From assembly GCF_042654585.1 (NCBI RefSeq), contig NZ_JBHSGR010000023.1, positions 1-64,000 on the forward strand: a stretch of 64,000 nt of DNA, in the 5' to 3' direction. The DNA comes from Geodermatophilus arenarius (lineage in GTDB: Bacteria > Actinomycetota > Actinomycetes > Mycobacteriales > Geodermatophilaceae). The notes under the pieces were generated by a model, which did no database searches, was not told the origin of the DNA, and saw nothing but the letters and a program-made list of their open reading frames with translations. A program made the position numbers and the translations under genes. Shown here piece after piece: positions 63,645 to 64,000 of this stretch; the first letter of the stretch is position 1; each line of letters starts with the position of its first letter.

Positions 63645-64000
63645 GTGGACGACGACCTCGACGCCCTGCGGCCGGCCTGCGACCGTGCCCTGACCGGCCA
63701 CGGCCCCCAGCGCGCCGCCGACCTGCTGGCCACCATCCCGCCGGACACCGCGCTGGACCGGTACGGCTCGGGCGGCGTCGTCGCGGAGCTCGAGGCGGAG
63801 GTCGCGCAGCTGCTGGACAAGCCGGCCGCGGTCTACCTGCCCAGCGGGACGATGGCGCAGCAGGCGGTGCTGCGGGTGCACGCCGGGCGCAGCGGCCGCG
63901 CCACCGTCGTCGCCCACCCCGAGTGCCACCTGTTCCGGCACGAGGGCGGCGCGCTGGCGCGGCTGCAGGGCCTGGTCGAGCGCCCGGTCGGCGACCGGCA
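63645..64000 (+). CDS. threonine aldolase-like / beta-eliminating lyase protein (partial)
   Basis: The first 118 residues are present; the gene runs off the window. The start is GTG at 63645 (MDDDLDALRPACDRALTGHGPQRAADLLATI). The domain then shows RYGSGGVVAELEAEVAQLLDKPAAVYLPSGTMAQQAVLRVHAG, the PLP-fold N-terminal half of the low-specificity L-threonine aldolase/beta-eliminating lyase family. The PLP lysine would be farther on. It probably splits threonine to glycine and acetaldehyde, or a related beta-hydroxy amino acid. Confidence 0.82.
   Translation, partial: MDDDLDALRPACDRALTGHGPQRAADLLATIPPDTALDRYGSGGVVAELEAEVAQLLDKPAAVYLPSGTMAQQAVLRVHAGRSGRATVVAHPECHLFRHEGGALARLQGLVERPVGDR

Overview
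The window is about 73-75% GC by eye and dense with short-overlap operons. It starts many genes with GTG and mixes chromosomal housekeeping with catabolism. An aerobic, saprophytic actinobacterium is indicated by an acVLRF1-type ribosome-rescue gene, a SAM-IV-like and a c-di-AMP (ydaO-type) riboswitch, DtxR/IdeR-like iron boxes, a chaplin-like LAXTG protein, GTP-dependent PEP carboxykinase and a DUF3253 protein. The overall flavour suggests Geodermatophilaceae (Blastococcus, Geodermatophilus, Modestobacter), but that family call is inference. No phage, transposase, CRISPR array, rRNA or tRNA was seen; this looks like core chromosome.

Layout. 0-4.4 kb: an SRPBCC protein, an AGE-family epimerase, a NarL/DesK-type two-component pair and a divergent membrane protein. 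4.4-8.8 kb: a branched-chain 2-oxoacid dehydrogenase operon (E1alpha-E1beta-E2) with a divergent Lrp/AsnC regulator and paired TGCGCA palindromes between them. 8.8-12.4 kb: an M42 peptidase, DUF3253, a membrane protein, a beta-lactamase-fold hydrolase and a DUF3817 protein. 12.6-17.7 kb: a cell-wall block, with an NlpC/P60 endopeptidase behind a c-di-AMP riboswitch, a small lipoprotein, a YihY/BrkB protein and a class A PBP whose tail-coding DNA is shared antisense with YihY. 17.8-25 kb: a HelD-like ATPase, a zinc dehydrogenase, MFS plus acVLRF1 (apparently CTG-started) and PEP carboxykinase.

25-40 kb: an old yellow enzyme, small proteins, FrnE plus CDF transporter, FKBP, a GH13 glucosidase, two MFS exporters, an acyl-CoA dehydrogenase, a DeoR-DUF4406-NUDIX operon and acetoacetyl-CoA synthetase. 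40-42.5 kb: two repeat-built secreted proteins, one with chaplin-like repeats and a sortase E signal. 42.5-49.5 kb: DUF2237, glutathione peroxidase, a DsbA-fold protein, then a siderophore uptake locus (two FecCD permeases, an ATPase, a siderophore-interacting reductase and a binding lipoprotein) carrying two iron boxes. 49.4-64 kb: EamA, VOC, thioesterase, MscS, a biotin-dependent acyl-CoA carboxylase pair, ROK plus DUF1479, nitronate monooxygenase, a SAM-IV-like riboswitch driving metY-metX, and the start of a threonine-aldolase-like gene.

Common themes are acyl-CoA and branched-chain amino acid breakdown (bkd, acyl-CoA dehydrogenase, biotin carboxylase, acetoacetyl-CoA synthetase, thioesterase), envelope construction, iron supply and methionine synthesis. 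The most notable non-coding observations are the two riboswitches, a two-copy structured repeat behind pckG and the siderophore reductase gene with one compensatory stem change, a CTG start in a CTGA stop-start overlap, and a 271-bp antisense overlap matching two disposable protein tails.
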